Shown: positions 8,886 through 16,660, counted from the first letter of the stretch. The stretch is DNA of 26,376 nt from 67-14 sp020438345 (GCA_937872475.1 CALMSY010000028.1:1-26376), one strand, 5' to 3'. Made by a program: numbers and translations. Notes: generated by a model from the sequence alone, not told the origin.

Positions 8886-9511
8886 CGTTGCACCGCCCCT
8901 TCGAGCTGTTCGTAGATTGACGCGAGGTCTTCCCTCTCGACCAGACCCGAGAGCACCGAGTCCAGCTCCCTGAGTTCATTCGGGCTGAAACTCTCAGCCA
9001 GCTTCACGGCACCGATCGCACGGCCCATCAGGGCGGCATTGGTGACCCTGTGGCCCTCATCGGTGAGCGTGATCACGCGCCGGCGGCGATCCTCGGGGTC
9101 TTCCTCCCGGGAGACGAGACCCTTGCGAACCAGACTGTCGATCGCCCGGCTCACCGCCGGCATCGAGGCCCCCGTTGACTCGGAGATATCGGCAAGGCAG
9201 AAGCTCGCGCGTGTCTCGAAAACCCCAAGTTCCATCATCGCCTTGAATTCGAGAAACGAAAGACCCTGGGCACCGGCTTCGAGGAGAGAGGTTGAAGCGG
9301 CCCCGAAGGAGAGCATCCGGCGAAAGAGAGTTCCGAGCTGGAGTGCGACCTGGATCGCTTCCGGGGAAGCGGCGCCGATTACATCCTGCCCGGTGGCAGC
9401 AGCCTCGCCGGCCGCAACCCGATCGGTATTGGCGGCGACGGATCCGTCCTCGTCGGCACCCGCCGCCAGGCTTTCGACATCCTCGATTCCAGGTGATCCC
9501 GTTTCGGACAT
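8882..9511 (-). CDS. MarR-family transcriptional regulator of the adjacent efflux pump
   Basis: 209 aa from the chosen ATG. The first ~45 residues are an acidic, Ala/Gly-rich tail. The MarR winged helix-turn-helix follows: DISESTGASMPAVSRAID is the recognition region, LVRKGLVSREEDPEDRRRR the wing, and ITLTDEGHRVTNAAL the helix leading to the dimerisation region. MarR proteins are usually repressors released by small ligands and commonly control a neighbouring efflux gene; here the MFS gene overlaps its stop by 4 bp. The frame is open 12 codons further up, but that start lies inside the -35 element, while ATG at 9511 falls almost exactly at the predicted transcription start and has no Shine-Dalgarno. 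I therefore predict a leaderless mRNA. Confidence 0.88.
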   Translation of the reverse strand: MSETGSPGIEDVESLAAGADEDGSVAANTDRVAAGEAAATGQDVIGAASPEAIQVALQLGTLFRRMLSFGAASTSLLEAGAQGLSFLEFKAMMELGVFETRASFCLADISESTGASMPAVSRAIDSLVRKGLVSREEDPEDRRRRVITLTDEGHRVTNAALMGRAIGAVKLAESFSPNELRELDSVLSGLVEREDLASIYEQLEGAVQR

Positions 9512-9518
9512 GCCGAGG

Positions 9519-9540
9519 ATAGTTTCATTTTCGCAACTAT
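9519..9540. promoter_or_regulatory. Inverted repeat between -35 and -10: probable MarR operator
   Basis: 8-bp arms ATAGTTTC and GCAACTAT (one mismatch between arms) separated by 6 bp. It fills the spacer and covers the -10 of the marR-MFS promoter. Size, AT content and position suit a MarR dimer, so autorepression is inferred. Confidence 0.65.
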
Positions 9541-9547
9541 TTGTCAA
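9519..9547 (-). promoter_or_regulatory. Promoter of the marR-MFS operon
   Basis: On the minus strand a perfect TTGACA -35 (complement of 9542-9547) is followed after exactly 17 bp by AACTAT as -10 (9519-9524), which keeps the key A2 and T6. The -10 ends 7 nt before the ATG at 9511, putting the start point at about 9512. Confidence 0.75.
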
Positions 9548-9563
9548 ACGAAAAGGTTGCGTG

Positions 9564-9579
9564 TGTGAGGCACATCACA
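9564..9579. promoter_or_regulatory. CRP/GlxR-type binding site upstream of marR
   Basis: TGTGAGGCACATCACA is an exact match to TGTGA-N6-TCACA, the consensus of CRP and of actinobacterial CRP homologues such as GlxR. Its centre lies about 60 bp upstream of the predicted marR start point, the usual class I activator position. It sits between the stop of the MMPL gene and the marR promoter. No crp gene is in the window. Confidence 0.6.
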
Positions 9580-9580
9580 G

Positions 9581-11860
9581 TCAGGCCCTGTTGCCCGCGG
9601 GCAGCGGGTCCGGTTCCCGGTGGTCTCCCCGGCTTGCCGGCTCATCGTCACTCGGGGTAGCCGCCGGCTCCGATCCCGATGTCCCTTCGAGTTCAAGCTT
9701 CGGCAGCCACTCCAGCCAGCCCGGGAGGTACCAGTTCCACTTGCCGAGCAGCTTCATCGTGGCCGGGACCAGAACCCCTCGGACAATCGTGGCATCGATC
9801 AGAATCGCAGCGGCCAGGCCGACACCCATCTGCTTGAACTCGAGCATCGAGAGGGTGGCGAAGATCGAAAACACAGCGACCATCACAATCGCCGCCGAAG
9901 TGACCGGGCCAGCGGTCCGGCGCAGGCCATACTCGACCGCTTCGGCAGTGTCCGCCCCGTTCTCATGTGCCTCCCGGATCCGGCTCAGAATGAACACGTG
10001 GTAGTCCATCGACAGTCCGAACAGGATCACGAAAAGGAACATCGGCAGCCAGGCAGTGATCCCGCCCATCGACTCGAAGCCGAGCAGGCTTTCAAGATTG
10101 CCGTTCTGGAAAATCAAGACGAGCAGACCGTATGCAGCACCGACCGAAAGAAGATTCAGCAGGATCGATGTGAGCGGGATCGCGACTGAACGGAAGGTGA
10201 TCAGCAGCAGGACGAAGGCTGCCAGCAACACGAATGCAAACACTAACGGCGCCCGGTTCTTCATCAATTCGTTGAAGTCGGCCGAGCCCGCGGTCATGCC
10301 GTTGACATTGGTTTCGGTACCGGGCACCTGGCCGATGGTCTGTGGGATCACGACCTTCCGCAGCTTCTCCAGAGCCGCGTTCGACATGTCATCGGTCCCC
10401 GACCCCGCGAGTGGAATGCCTACGACTTCAACCTTGCCGTTGGGGCTGACTTCGGATGTTACGGGTGCGCCGAACTGATCCGGACCGTCGACAGCTTCCT
10501 TCAGAGCAGCGATACCCTGCTGCACCTCGGGCGAGCGAACGTCATCGGACTCAATCACGACCCTGGCCGGCTCGGGGCCGCCGGGAAAGGCAGCGTCGAC
10601 TTCGTTGTAAGCCTTGATCACCGGCAGGTCCTGTGGCATTGACTCCACCCCGGGCACGACCGTGTGGAGCTGAAACGCCGGAACGGCCAGCAAGACGAGC
10701 AACCCGCCGGAGACGATTGCCGAGATGGCCGGCCGACGCAGAACCCCACGGATGAAGCGGGTCCCGAGGCCATCCCGGTTCACCGCGCGTCGACCCCGGA
10801 GGCGATGAACGAGCGGCACCCTCCCCTTGTCGACCCGATCACCGAGCCATGCCAGAGTCGCCGGAAGGAAGGTGAGTGAACCGAGCATCGCCACGGCGAC
10901 AACAAGGATGGTCCCGGTTGCGAAGGAAGAGAAGGTGGCGTCACCGGTCAGGTACATCCCGGCCATCGCGATCATCACGGTGATTCCGGAAATGATCACT
11001 GCCCGGCCCGAGGTCGCAGCGGCGACTTCCAGCGCCGCCCGTTCGGATCGGCCAGCCGATCTCTCCTCGCGTTCGCGCCGCAGATAGAAGAGCGAATAGT
11101 CAACTCCAACGGCCAGACCGATCAGCAGGATCACCGAGTTCGCGCCGTCCGACATCGGGGTGATGTGACTGACCAGCGCGGTCAGCCCGATCGCCCCTCC
11201 GACTGCGGTCAGACCAAGCACGAGTGGAACCCCGGCCGCTATCAGCGCGCCAAAGGCAAGGATCAAGATCAGCAGCGTGACCGGCAATGAAGTCATCTCG
11301 GCCTTCTTGAAGTCATCCGAGAATGCCTGCTCGACCTGATCCGATGTCGACGCATCCCCGACCTGGGAAAACTGAAAGTCCGGCGCGACAGTGCGCGCCT
11401 GACCGACTGCTGCTTCCACAGGGCCAAGCCGGCTGCCAAGTTCTTCGTCATTTCCGTTGAGCCGGAAAGAAACCAGGGCCGAAACGCCATCGTCCGAGAG
11501 TTGTGCCTGATTGCCTGGCGCGAACGGACTCTCGACATTCGAAACGAACGCAGTCGACCGCAGGTCGCGGACCAGCCCGGAAACCGCTTCCCGGAAGCCG
11601 GGATCGGCGTTGGTAGTGCCGGCCGGGGCCTGAACCAGCACCGACTCGCTGGCGGCCTCCGGGAAGTTCGCAGACTCGACAACCTCGGCCCGGCCCGATT
11701 CACCAACCCCGTCTTCCGCATCGGTCAGGGATCTGGATCCGGTCATTCCTCCGAGGACGACGAGGGCAACCACGAAGGCGAGCCAACCCCATATCGCGAT
11801 CTTGCGATGGGTTGCACTCCACCTTCCGGCCCGGGCAGCGATATTTCGACTGGAATTCAT
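9581..11860 (-). CDS. MMPL-family (RND superfamily) transporter
   Basis: 759 aa from ATG 11860. Duplicated MMPL architecture: a first helix (residues about 20-40), a large extracytoplasmic loop, a helix bundle, then the same pattern again. The proton-relay regions are visible as GLAVGVDYSLFYLRRERE in the first half and FGLSMDYHVFILSRIREA in the second. Such proteins export lipids or drugs across the actinobacterial membrane using the proton gradient. The frame stays open 53 codons further upstream, but that stretch lacks hydrophobic or conserved features and would run over the divergent kinase promoter region. MNSSRNIAARAG, just before the first helix, is the natural start, although its ribosome site is weak. 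The C-terminal ~45 residues are acidic and Pro-rich. The divergent two-component system is a plausible regulator. Cargo unknown. Confidence 0.88.
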   Translation of the reverse strand: MNSSRNIAARAGRWSATHRKIAIWGWLAFVVALVVLGGMTGSRSLTDAEDGVGESGRAEVVESANFPEAASESVLVQAPAGTTNADPGFREAVSGLVRDLRSTAFVSNVESPFAPGNQAQLSDDGVSALVSFRLNGNDEELGSRLGPVEAAVGQARTVAPDFQFSQVGDASTSDQVEQAFSDDFKKAEMTSLPVTLLILILAFGALIAAGVPLVLGLTAVGGAIGLTALVSHITPMSDGANSVILLIGLAVGVDYSLFYLRREREERSAGRSERAALEVAAATSGRAVIISGITVMIAMAGMYLTGDATFSSFATGTILVVAVAMLGSLTFLPATLAWLGDRVDKGRVPLVHRLRGRRAVNRDGLGTRFIRGVLRRPAISAIVSGGLLVLLAVPAFQLHTVVPGVESMPQDLPVIKAYNEVDAAFPGGPEPARVVIESDDVRSPEVQQGIAALKEAVDGPDQFGAPVTSEVSPNGKVEVVGIPLAGSGTDDMSNAALEKLRKVVIPQTIGQVPGTETNVNGMTAGSADFNELMKNRAPLVFAFVLLAAFVLLLITFRSVAIPLTSILLNLLSVGAAYGLLVLIFQNGNLESLLGFESMGGITAWLPMFLFVILFGLSMDYHVFILSRIREAHENGADTAEAVEYGLRRTAGPVTSAAIVMVAVFSIFATLSMLEFKQMGVGLAAAILIDATIVRGVLVPATMKLLGKWNWYLPGWLEWLPKLELEGTSGSEPAATPSDDEPASRGDHREPDPLPAGNRA

Positions 11861-12004
11861 GAACAAAGGCTGACTTCCCGTGACCTGACCGGAAATGAAG
11901 CTGGCTGGTGTCTTCCGATCGGGGCAACTGCCCCCTACGGGTGTGGGGAACCGCACCTTGAACCTGCTCATTCGGGTGCTGTCCACACCAACCAGGTTCT
12001 CCTC
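11861..12004. promoter_or_regulatory. Divergent intergenic region with a perfect inverted repeat at 11921-11934
   Basis: This 144-bp gap must hold promoters for both the MMPL transporter (minus) and the histidine kinase (plus). Within it, GGGGCA-AC-TGCCCC forms a perfect 6-bp-arm palindrome at 11921-11934, a candidate operator or small hairpin. A TTGAAC at about 11959 might be a plus-strand -35, but I see no matching -10. Confidence 0.4.
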
Positions 12005-13780
12005 ATGAGTCAGAATCAAGCCATGGGCGGCGCTTCGAATCTTCGACTCCGGCTGTTCTGGCTCGCAGTTGCCGGTTTTTTCGCCGGGGCCGGCGGCGCG
12101 GTCATGGTCGCGCTTTCCAACCAGGAGCTGAATCAGCCGGCGATCGACATTGTCCTTCGTGTTTTCACCGGCTGGTCCTGGCTCGGGGTCGGAATTTTCG
12201 CCTGCTGGCGCCGGCCCGACAACGCATTTGGCAAGTGGATGGTCTTGACCAGCTTCGCCTGGATGGCCCAGGTTCTGGTCTACGCCAACTCCTCGCTCGT
12301 ATTTACCTTCGGCCTGGTCGTTGCAAGTGTGTTTCCCTTTGCTTTGGTCCAGACGCTGGTCAGGTTCCCGACGGGCAGGATCGAATCCCGGACTGACCGG
12401 CGGGTCCTCCAGCTTGTTGTGGTCGCGCTTTCACTGGTCCTGCTGGCCACCTTCTTCGGCAAGCCGTCGCAATTCGGATTCGACCGCGCACCGCAGAACC
12501 TCCTGCTGCTTGCCGACTCCCCGACCACGGTCACTGTTTTGTTCATCATCACCAATGCGATCGCGATCGTCCTCGTCCTCGCGCTGATCCACAGCTTCAC
12601 CACCAAGTACTCACTCGCCTCCCCCCCGATGCGGCGCCTGATCGGCCCGGTGCTCTGGACATCGACCACCCTGCTGGCCTTGCTCGGCATGGCGTCGGTC
12701 TTTTCGATCGCTGGGCTCGACCGGGCAGAGGATGTCGCCGGGGCCATCTCCACGCTGAACGCGGCAGTCCTCCCGTTCGCCTTCCTGGTCGGGCTGGCTC
12801 GCAGCAAACTGGTCCGGGGGCAGGCACTCGGTCGCATGCTGGAGCGGGTCGCCCATGAATCCGACCCGGTAAAGATGCAGGAAGCTGTCGCGGTGGCACT
12901 CGGCGACCCGTCGGTCGAGTTGATCTTCTGGCTGCCCGCGACCAGGCAGTACGTAGACGCCCGCGGCCTGCCGACATCCGAGCCGGACACCGACTCGGGA
13001 CGCGCGACCAGTGTTGTCTCGATGGAAGGCCGCAAAGTGGCACTGATCGTCCACGATGGTGCCCTGCTTGAGGAGCCGGAGAAGATCGAAGCGGTCAGTC
13101 GCGGAGCCGCGTTGGCCTTCGAGAACGCCCGTCTTGAGGCGGAAGTCCGGGCGAAGGTGGCCGAGCTGCGGGCATCGCGAACCCGGATCGTCGAGGCCGG
13201 CGATGCCGCCAGACGGGAGATCGAGAGGAACCTTCATGACGGCGCCCAGCAAAATCTGGTTTCGCTGGCCCTGAAACTTCAGATGGCCAGGTCGCGGGTT
13301 GACAGCGATCCGCGGGAAGCGATCGAGATCCTCGACGGAGCGAGTGCCGAACTCGAACAGACCCTTGCCGAACTGCGCGAACTTGCGCGGGGAATCCACC
13401 CTGCCGTGCTCTCTGACCGGGGCCTGGACGCGGCCCTTCTCGCCCTCGCCCACCGGGCCCCGCTGCCGGTGGAGGTCTCCGCAACACCGGATGGCCGGTT
13501 GCCGGAACCGGTCGAAGCCGCGGCCTACTATGTGGTTGCCGAATCCCTGACCAATGTGGTCCGCTACTCGGAAGCGAGTCGGGCCAGAATCGAAATCTCC
13601 CGCCGGAGCGGAATGGTCCGGATCCGGATCGCAGACGACGGGATAGGCGGAGCAGACCCGACCCAGGGTTCCGGGCTGAACGGCCTGTCTGACCGGATCG
13701 CCGCCCTCGATGGCAACATCGTCATAAAGAGTCCGGTCGGAGGAGGCACAGTCGTGGAGGTTCAGATTCCATGCGGGTAG
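12005..13780 (+). CDS. Membrane sensor histidine kinase, NarL-type (HisKA_3)
   Basis: 591 aa. About eight hydrophobic helices fill residues 10-270 (for example LFWLAVAGFFAGAG, RLIGPVLWTSTTLLALLGM). A GAF-like linker follows (about 275-385), then a coiled coil, the dimerisation/phosphoacceptor helix REIERNLHDGAQQNL with His411, and a C-terminal HATPase_c domain with N-box ESLTNVVRYSEAS, G1 box DDGIGG and G2 box GSGLNGLSDRIAALDG. It autophosphorylates and passes phosphate to the regulator whose start it overlaps by 10 bp. The frame is open far upstream over the MMPL start; ATG 12005 (or 12023) is the first start placed just before the membrane domain, so the exact residue is uncertain. The signal sensed is unknown; the membrane bundle suggests an envelope or lipid-phase cue. 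Confidence 0.9.
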   Translation: MSQNQAMGGASNLRLRLFWLAVAGFFAGAGGAVMVALSNQELNQPAIDIVLRVFTGWSWLGVGIFACWRRPDNAFGKWMVLTSFAWMAQVLVYANSSLVFTFGLVVASVFPFALVQTLVRFPTGRIESRTDRRVLQLVVVALSLVLLATFFGKPSQFGFDRAPQNLLLLADSPTTVTVLFIITNAIAIVLVLALIHSFTTKYSLASPPMRRLIGPVLWTSTTLLALLGMASVFSIAGLDRAEDVAGAISTLNAAVLPFAFLVGLARSKLVRGQALGRMLERVAHESDPVKMQEAVAVALGDPSVELIFWLPATRQYVDARGLPTSEPDTDSGRATSVVSMEGRKVALIVHDGALLEEPEKIEAVSRGAALAFENARLEAEVRAKVAELRASRTRIVEAGDAARREIERNLHDGAQQNLVSLALKLQMARSRVDSDPREAIEILDGASAELEQTLAELRELARGIHPAVLSDRGLDAALLALAHRAPLPVEVSATPDGRLPEPVEAAAYYVVAESLTNVVRYSEASRARIEISRRSGMVRIRIADDGIGGADPTQGSGLNGLSDRIAALDGNIVIKSPVGGGTVVEVQIPCG

Positions 13781-14424
13781 TGGTCGCCGATGATTCGGTC
13801 CTGCTCCGCGAGGGTGTCGTCCGGGTGCTGGAGGATGACGGTTTTGAAGTGGTCGGCCAGGCCGGAGACGCCGAGGATCTGCTGAGAAAAGTCGGCGCTC
13901 ACGCGCCAGATGTAGCGGTGGTCGACATCCGCATGCCACCGAACTTGACCGACGATGGTCTTCAGGCGGCGAGGCAGATCCGCAGGGAATTCCCGGGTAC
14001 GGGGGTACTGGTCCTGTCCCAGTATCTGGAGGAGAGCTACGCCCTGGAGTTGGTCGCCGATTCCGCGGAAGGCGTCGGCTATTTGCTGAAAGACCGGGTC
14101 GCGGAAATTGACCGCTTCACCGAATCGGTCCGCAGGGTCGGGAATGGCGGCTCCGCCCTCGATCCGGAGGTGGTTTCCCATCTGCTTGGCCGGCGCCGGA
14201 GGGAGGATCCGCTTGAGGTACTCACGGCCCGGGAACGTGAAGTTCTGGGCCTGATGGCGGAGGGCCGCTCGAACATCGCGATCGCCGAAAGTCTGGTTGT
14301 GACTGAACGGGCGGTCGAGAAGCATGTCACCAGCATTTTCAGCAAGCTCGATCTCACGCCCGCCCCGGAAGACCACCGCCGGGTACTGGCGGTCCTCACT
14401 TACGTCAAGGCGATCGGCCAGTAA
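13771..14424 (+). CDS. NarL/FixJ-family response regulator
   Basis: 217 aa. N-terminal receiver domain: acidic pocket Asp7/Asp8 (VVADDSV), phosphoacceptor Asp52 (AVVDIRMPP) and Lys of YLLKDRV near residue 107. The C-terminal LuxR-type helix-turn-helix runs about 148-200 (LTAREREVLGLMAEGRSN, then VVTERAVEKHVTSIFSKL). It is the DNA-binding output of the kinase directly upstream. GGAGG lies about 10 nt before the ATG, inside the end of the kinase gene, and the two genes overlap by 10 bp. The C-terminus PEDHRRVLAVLTYVKA is normal for this subfamily. Targets are not known; the divergent MMPL gene is the nearest candidate. Confidence 0.93.
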   Translation: MRVVVADDSVLLREGVVRVLEDDGFEVVGQAGDAEDLLRKVGAHAPDVAVVDIRMPPNLTDDGLQAARQIRREFPGTGVLVLSQYLEESYALELVADSAEGVGYLLKDRVAEIDRFTESVRRVGNGGSALDPEVVSHLLGRRRREDPLEVLTAREREVLGLMAEGRSNIAIAESLVVTERAVEKHVTSIFSKLDLTPAPEDHRRVLAVLTYVKAIGQ

Positions 14425-14436
14425 TACGAACGTTGG

Positions 14437-14502
14437 GCGCCGGGCGGGCAGTACCGGCCTCCTCGACCCGAAGCGTCGTCGGCCGGCACTGCCGCCCGGT
14501 GC
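14437..14502. terminator. Long hairpin between convergent genes, probable bidirectional terminator
   Basis: Arms at 14437-14459 and 14481-14502 are nearly perfect reverse complements: 20 matching pairs, one bulged G and two mismatches that become G-U pairs in one orientation. The 21-nt loop contains a further small CGAC/GTCG stem. It lies between the stops of the response regulator (plus) and the DUF4349 gene (minus). There is no U-run, so this is structural termination or RNA end protection rather than a classic intrinsic terminator. Confidence 0.6.
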
Positions 14503-14524
14503 AAGGCCCGAAAGCCGATCCGGA

Positions 14525-15718
14525 CTATTCGTCGCCGAGGGCCCGGTGCCGGGCACGCCGGACCCAGGCCCGGTTCATGGCGAGAGCGACCAGAACGATG
14601 ATGCCGATCGGAATTGCCACTGCCAGCGCGAGCACGGTGACCCCGGCGGCGACGCCGAGCAGCTTGCCGGCATCATCAACGGCGTCCGGGAACCCCCAGC
14701 TCGACTCATCGTCGGACGAGGTGTCACCAGTGGTTTCGACCCGCAGCGAAACCGGCGTGTAGTCCGCCCGTCGCTCGAGCCTGTCGAGCCGGGCCTCGAC
14801 GGCCCGCAGGTTGACGCGTTCCCGGTGTATGCGCCGCTCCAGCGCAGCCCGCTCGTCCTCATCGTAGGTCTCCGAGAGCTCACCGAGCAGTCCCTCGATC
14901 TTCGCTTTCGAATCGGCGATTGAACCCTCGGTGCTGTTGACCGGCGCGGTGATGTCAGTGAGTTCCTGACTGCGCGACCTGAGGTCGGCGATGCCGGAAA
15001 GATCCGCCACCGCCGTATCGATCTGCGCGGAGGGGATCAACAGACGGAAGCTGGCTCCGGCGGCTCCATCCTCACCGTCAACGACCGACGAATCCATCAC
15101 GATGCCGTTGTGATCATCGGTAACCGAAACGATCTCATTAGCCACGTCGTGGACACTCGATGGTTCGGTGCCAAGCGTGATTTCAGCCTCAAGGGCGACT
15201 TCCCGATCGGCCTTCAGGTGGCTTCCGGCTGACCCCGGGGACGCGGGGGCAACCGCGTCGGCGTCAGCCGAAGATTCGCTCATCCCGGCCGCCTGGTCAC
15301 CGAACTGTTCCCGGGACAGCTCGGGCATCACGGCTGAGTCGCCATTTCCAGTCTCAGCCATTTCGACGGCCTGACTGCCGGGCATGCTCTGGATGTCGCG
15401 GGGCTCGTCGCCACCGCCGAAGTGTCCGCCATCTACCCCGATTGCGACGACCGTGGTGAACATCAGCACCGAAGCAACTCCGGCGACGGCCGGCAGGAGC
15501 AGGCGGCGTCCGCTCATCCGCCGGCGAAAGCGTTCTGTCAAGTTGCCGATTCTTCCCCGGCCCTGCCCGGCGGGCGAAGTGTCCCGTGCCCAGCCGGGCG
15601 GGAAATGGTCCGCCACGATGCGGTCCAGACGCTCGGCGAACTCCGGTTCCGGAGTGGGTCGGCCTTCGCGGAGGGCGCGGGCCAGGTCTTCGAATTCAGT
15701 CCCGGTTTCGTGGTTCAT
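14525..15718 (-). CDS. DUF4349 membrane protein, possible anti-sigma partner
   Basis: 397 aa. The cytoplasmic N-terminus (1-70) contains FEDLARALREGRPTPEPEFAERLD, the short helical start seen in membrane-bound anti-sigma-like proteins. TM1 is about 71-95. An extracytoplasmic linker rich in Ser/Asp/Gly is followed by a DUF4349 domain (about 168-340): EAEITLGTEP, RLLIPSAQIDTAVADLSGI, a coiled-coil stretch LERRIHRERVNLRAVEARLDRLERRA, and TPVSLRVET. A second TM (about 350-378) and a basic tail end the protein. The ATG overlaps the sigma-factor stop (ATGA) and has a strong AAGGAGG site, so expression is coupled. I see no HxxxCxxC zinc anti-sigma motif; the anti-sigma role is inferred only from pairing and topology. 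Confidence 0.82.
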   Translation of the reverse strand: MNHETGTEFEDLARALREGRPTPEPEFAERLDRIVADHFPPGWARDTSPAGQGRGRIGNLTERFRRRMSGRRLLLPAVAGVASVLMFTTVVAIGVDGGHFGGGDEPRDIQSMPGSQAVEMAETGNGDSAVMPELSREQFGDQAAGMSESSADADAVAPASPGSAGSHLKADREVALEAEITLGTEPSSVHDVANEIVSVTDDHNGIVMDSSVVDGEDGAAGASFRLLIPSAQIDTAVADLSGIADLRSRSQELTDITAPVNSTEGSIADSKAKIEGLLGELSETYDEDERAALERRIHRERVNLRAVEARLDRLERRADYTPVSLRVETTGDTSSDDESSWGFPDAVDDAGKLLGVAAGVTVLALAVAIPIGIIVLVALAMNRAWVRRARHRALGDE

Positions 15719-16308
15719 CGGACCACCTCCTTGCCGGAAGCCAGGGCTTTCCGGAGTCTTGACATTGCCCGGTCTGTCCGGGTCCCCACGTTGCTGGATG
15801 AGTAACCGGTGGCTTCGGCAATCTCGGTGTTGCTGAGTCCACCGAAGAATTTGAGCGCGACTATTTCCCGGTCGGCAGGCGCGAGAGTGCCGAGTGCATC
15901 AAGCAGCAGAGCCCGCTGCTCACGGGCGACGACCGTTTCCTCGACCGGGACTGACGCCCCGGCAACCGGTCCCGGTGCTTCCAAACCGTCAGGCTCGAAT
16001 GCCGGCGCTTCCCGTTTGCGCTTTCTCAGCTCATCCAGTGCCGCATTCCGGGCGATGCCGAATAGCCAGCCCCTCGCGCTTCCGCGCTGCGGATCGAACC
16101 TGTCCCACTTGCGAAAGGCGCGCTCGAAAGCAAGCGCGGTCACGTCCTCGGCGGCGGCTCTGTCCCGAAGCAGACCAGCCACATAGGAGTAAAGGTCGTC
16201 GCGACTACCCCGGTAGAGGTCCTCGAAAAGAGGGCGGGGCCCGTTCCCTGGAAGGGTTGCCTCCCGCCGGGACGGCTCTGGTTCAGGAACCGCTTCAAGC
16301 ACGTTCAT
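15715..16308 (-). CDS. ECF-like sigma-70 family RNA polymerase sigma factor
   Basis: 197 aa. Region 2 is about residues 27-95 (FEDLYRGSRDDLYSYVAGLL, AEDVTALAFERAFRKWDRFD, GWLFGIARNAALDELRKRKR) and region 4 about 132-188 (LDALGTLAPADREIVALKFF, LSNTEIAEATGYSSSNVGTR, MSRLRKAL). It lacks regions 1 and 3, so it redirects RNA polymerase to a specific regulon. The ATG at 16308 has no clear Shine-Dalgarno. A GTG twelve codons upstream is possible but its GGAAGG lies too close. The long open frame further upstream is not sigma-like. It is coupled by a 4-bp overlap to the DUF4349 membrane gene, the usual place for an anti-sigma factor. Confidence 0.88.
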   Translation of the reverse strand: MNVLEAVPEPEPSRREATLPGNGPRPLFEDLYRGSRDDLYSYVAGLLRDRAAAEDVTALAFERAFRKWDRFDPQRGSARGWLFGIARNAALDELRKRKREAPAFEPDGLEAPGPVAGASVPVEETVVAREQRALLLDALGTLAPADREIVALKFFGGLSNTEIAEATGYSSSNVGTRTDRAMSRLRKALASGKEVVR

Positions 16309-16386
16309 ACCCAGACTACGGGCGAATGCCCGATGTGTCACAACCTTCCGGCGGGTCGTGCCCGGGTGCGTTCCCCGGCTGCTCTC

Positions 16387-16417
16387 CGGTTTCCCGACTA
16401 CGGTCGGTTTCCGACTA
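16387..16417. repeat. Short tandem direct repeat at the rubredoxin stop codon
   Basis: CGGTTTCCCGACTA (16387-16400) recurs as CGGTTTCCGACTA (16405-16417) with one base missing. The second copy contains the small hairpin GTCGG-TTT-CCGAC and includes the rubredoxin stop. The function is unclear; it may help end the transcript. Confidence 0.35.
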
Positions 16418-16594
16418 GCCTTCGTAGGGTTCGAAGTCTGATTTGCGAGCTCCGCAGACCGGACAGAACCAGTCATCGGGAATGCTCTCGAAAGGCGTCC
16501 CGGCAGGGATCCCCCCATCCGGGTCTCCCTCGGCCGGATCATAAATCCAGCCGCATGATTCGCAGATCCACTGGCTGGTCGTTGCGGTACTCAT
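16415..16594 (-). CDS. Rubredoxin
   Basis: 59 aa, the standard rubredoxin length. The four iron ligands are Cys11 and Cys14 (CESCG) and Cys44 and Cys47 (CPVCG), around the typical core WIYDPAEGDPDGGIPAGT and the aromatic residues of DDWFCP. It is a small cytoplasmic one-electron carrier, often serving alkane hydroxylases, oxygen-scavenging oxidases or peroxide reductases; no such partner is next to it. The frame is open 200 codons upstream, but that part is antisense to the Nudix gene. The ATG has no Shine-Dalgarno and lies 7 nt after a good -10 (TAATCT), so it is probably leaderless. It is divergent from the Nudix gene over a 79-bp gap. Confidence 0.95.
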   Translation of the reverse strand: MSTATTSQWICESCGWIYDPAEGDPDGGIPAGTPFESIPDDWFCPVCGARKSDFEPYEG

Positions 16595-16601
16595 GCCGGC
16601 C

Positions 16602-16607
16602 AGATTA
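16602..16607 (-). promoter_or_regulatory. -10 element of the rubredoxin promoter
   Basis: TAATCT on the minus strand, ending 7 nt before the rubredoxin ATG. The -35 is not clear. Confidence 0.5.
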
Positions 16608-16660
16608 GCGAGCCCAAGTGGTTCCTGGACCCTTGCCCTGCGTCCACCAGCGGGTGGCGC

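Noticed and set aside
11861..12019. 53-residue N-terminal extension of the MMPL transporter
   Set aside because: No hydrophobic or conserved content, and it would place coding sequence over the divergent promoter region and the kinase start.
12611..13939. 442-codon minus-strand frame antisense to the histidine kinase and regulator
   Set aside because: The translation has no family features; the plus strand holds intact kinase and receiver motifs across the same bases.
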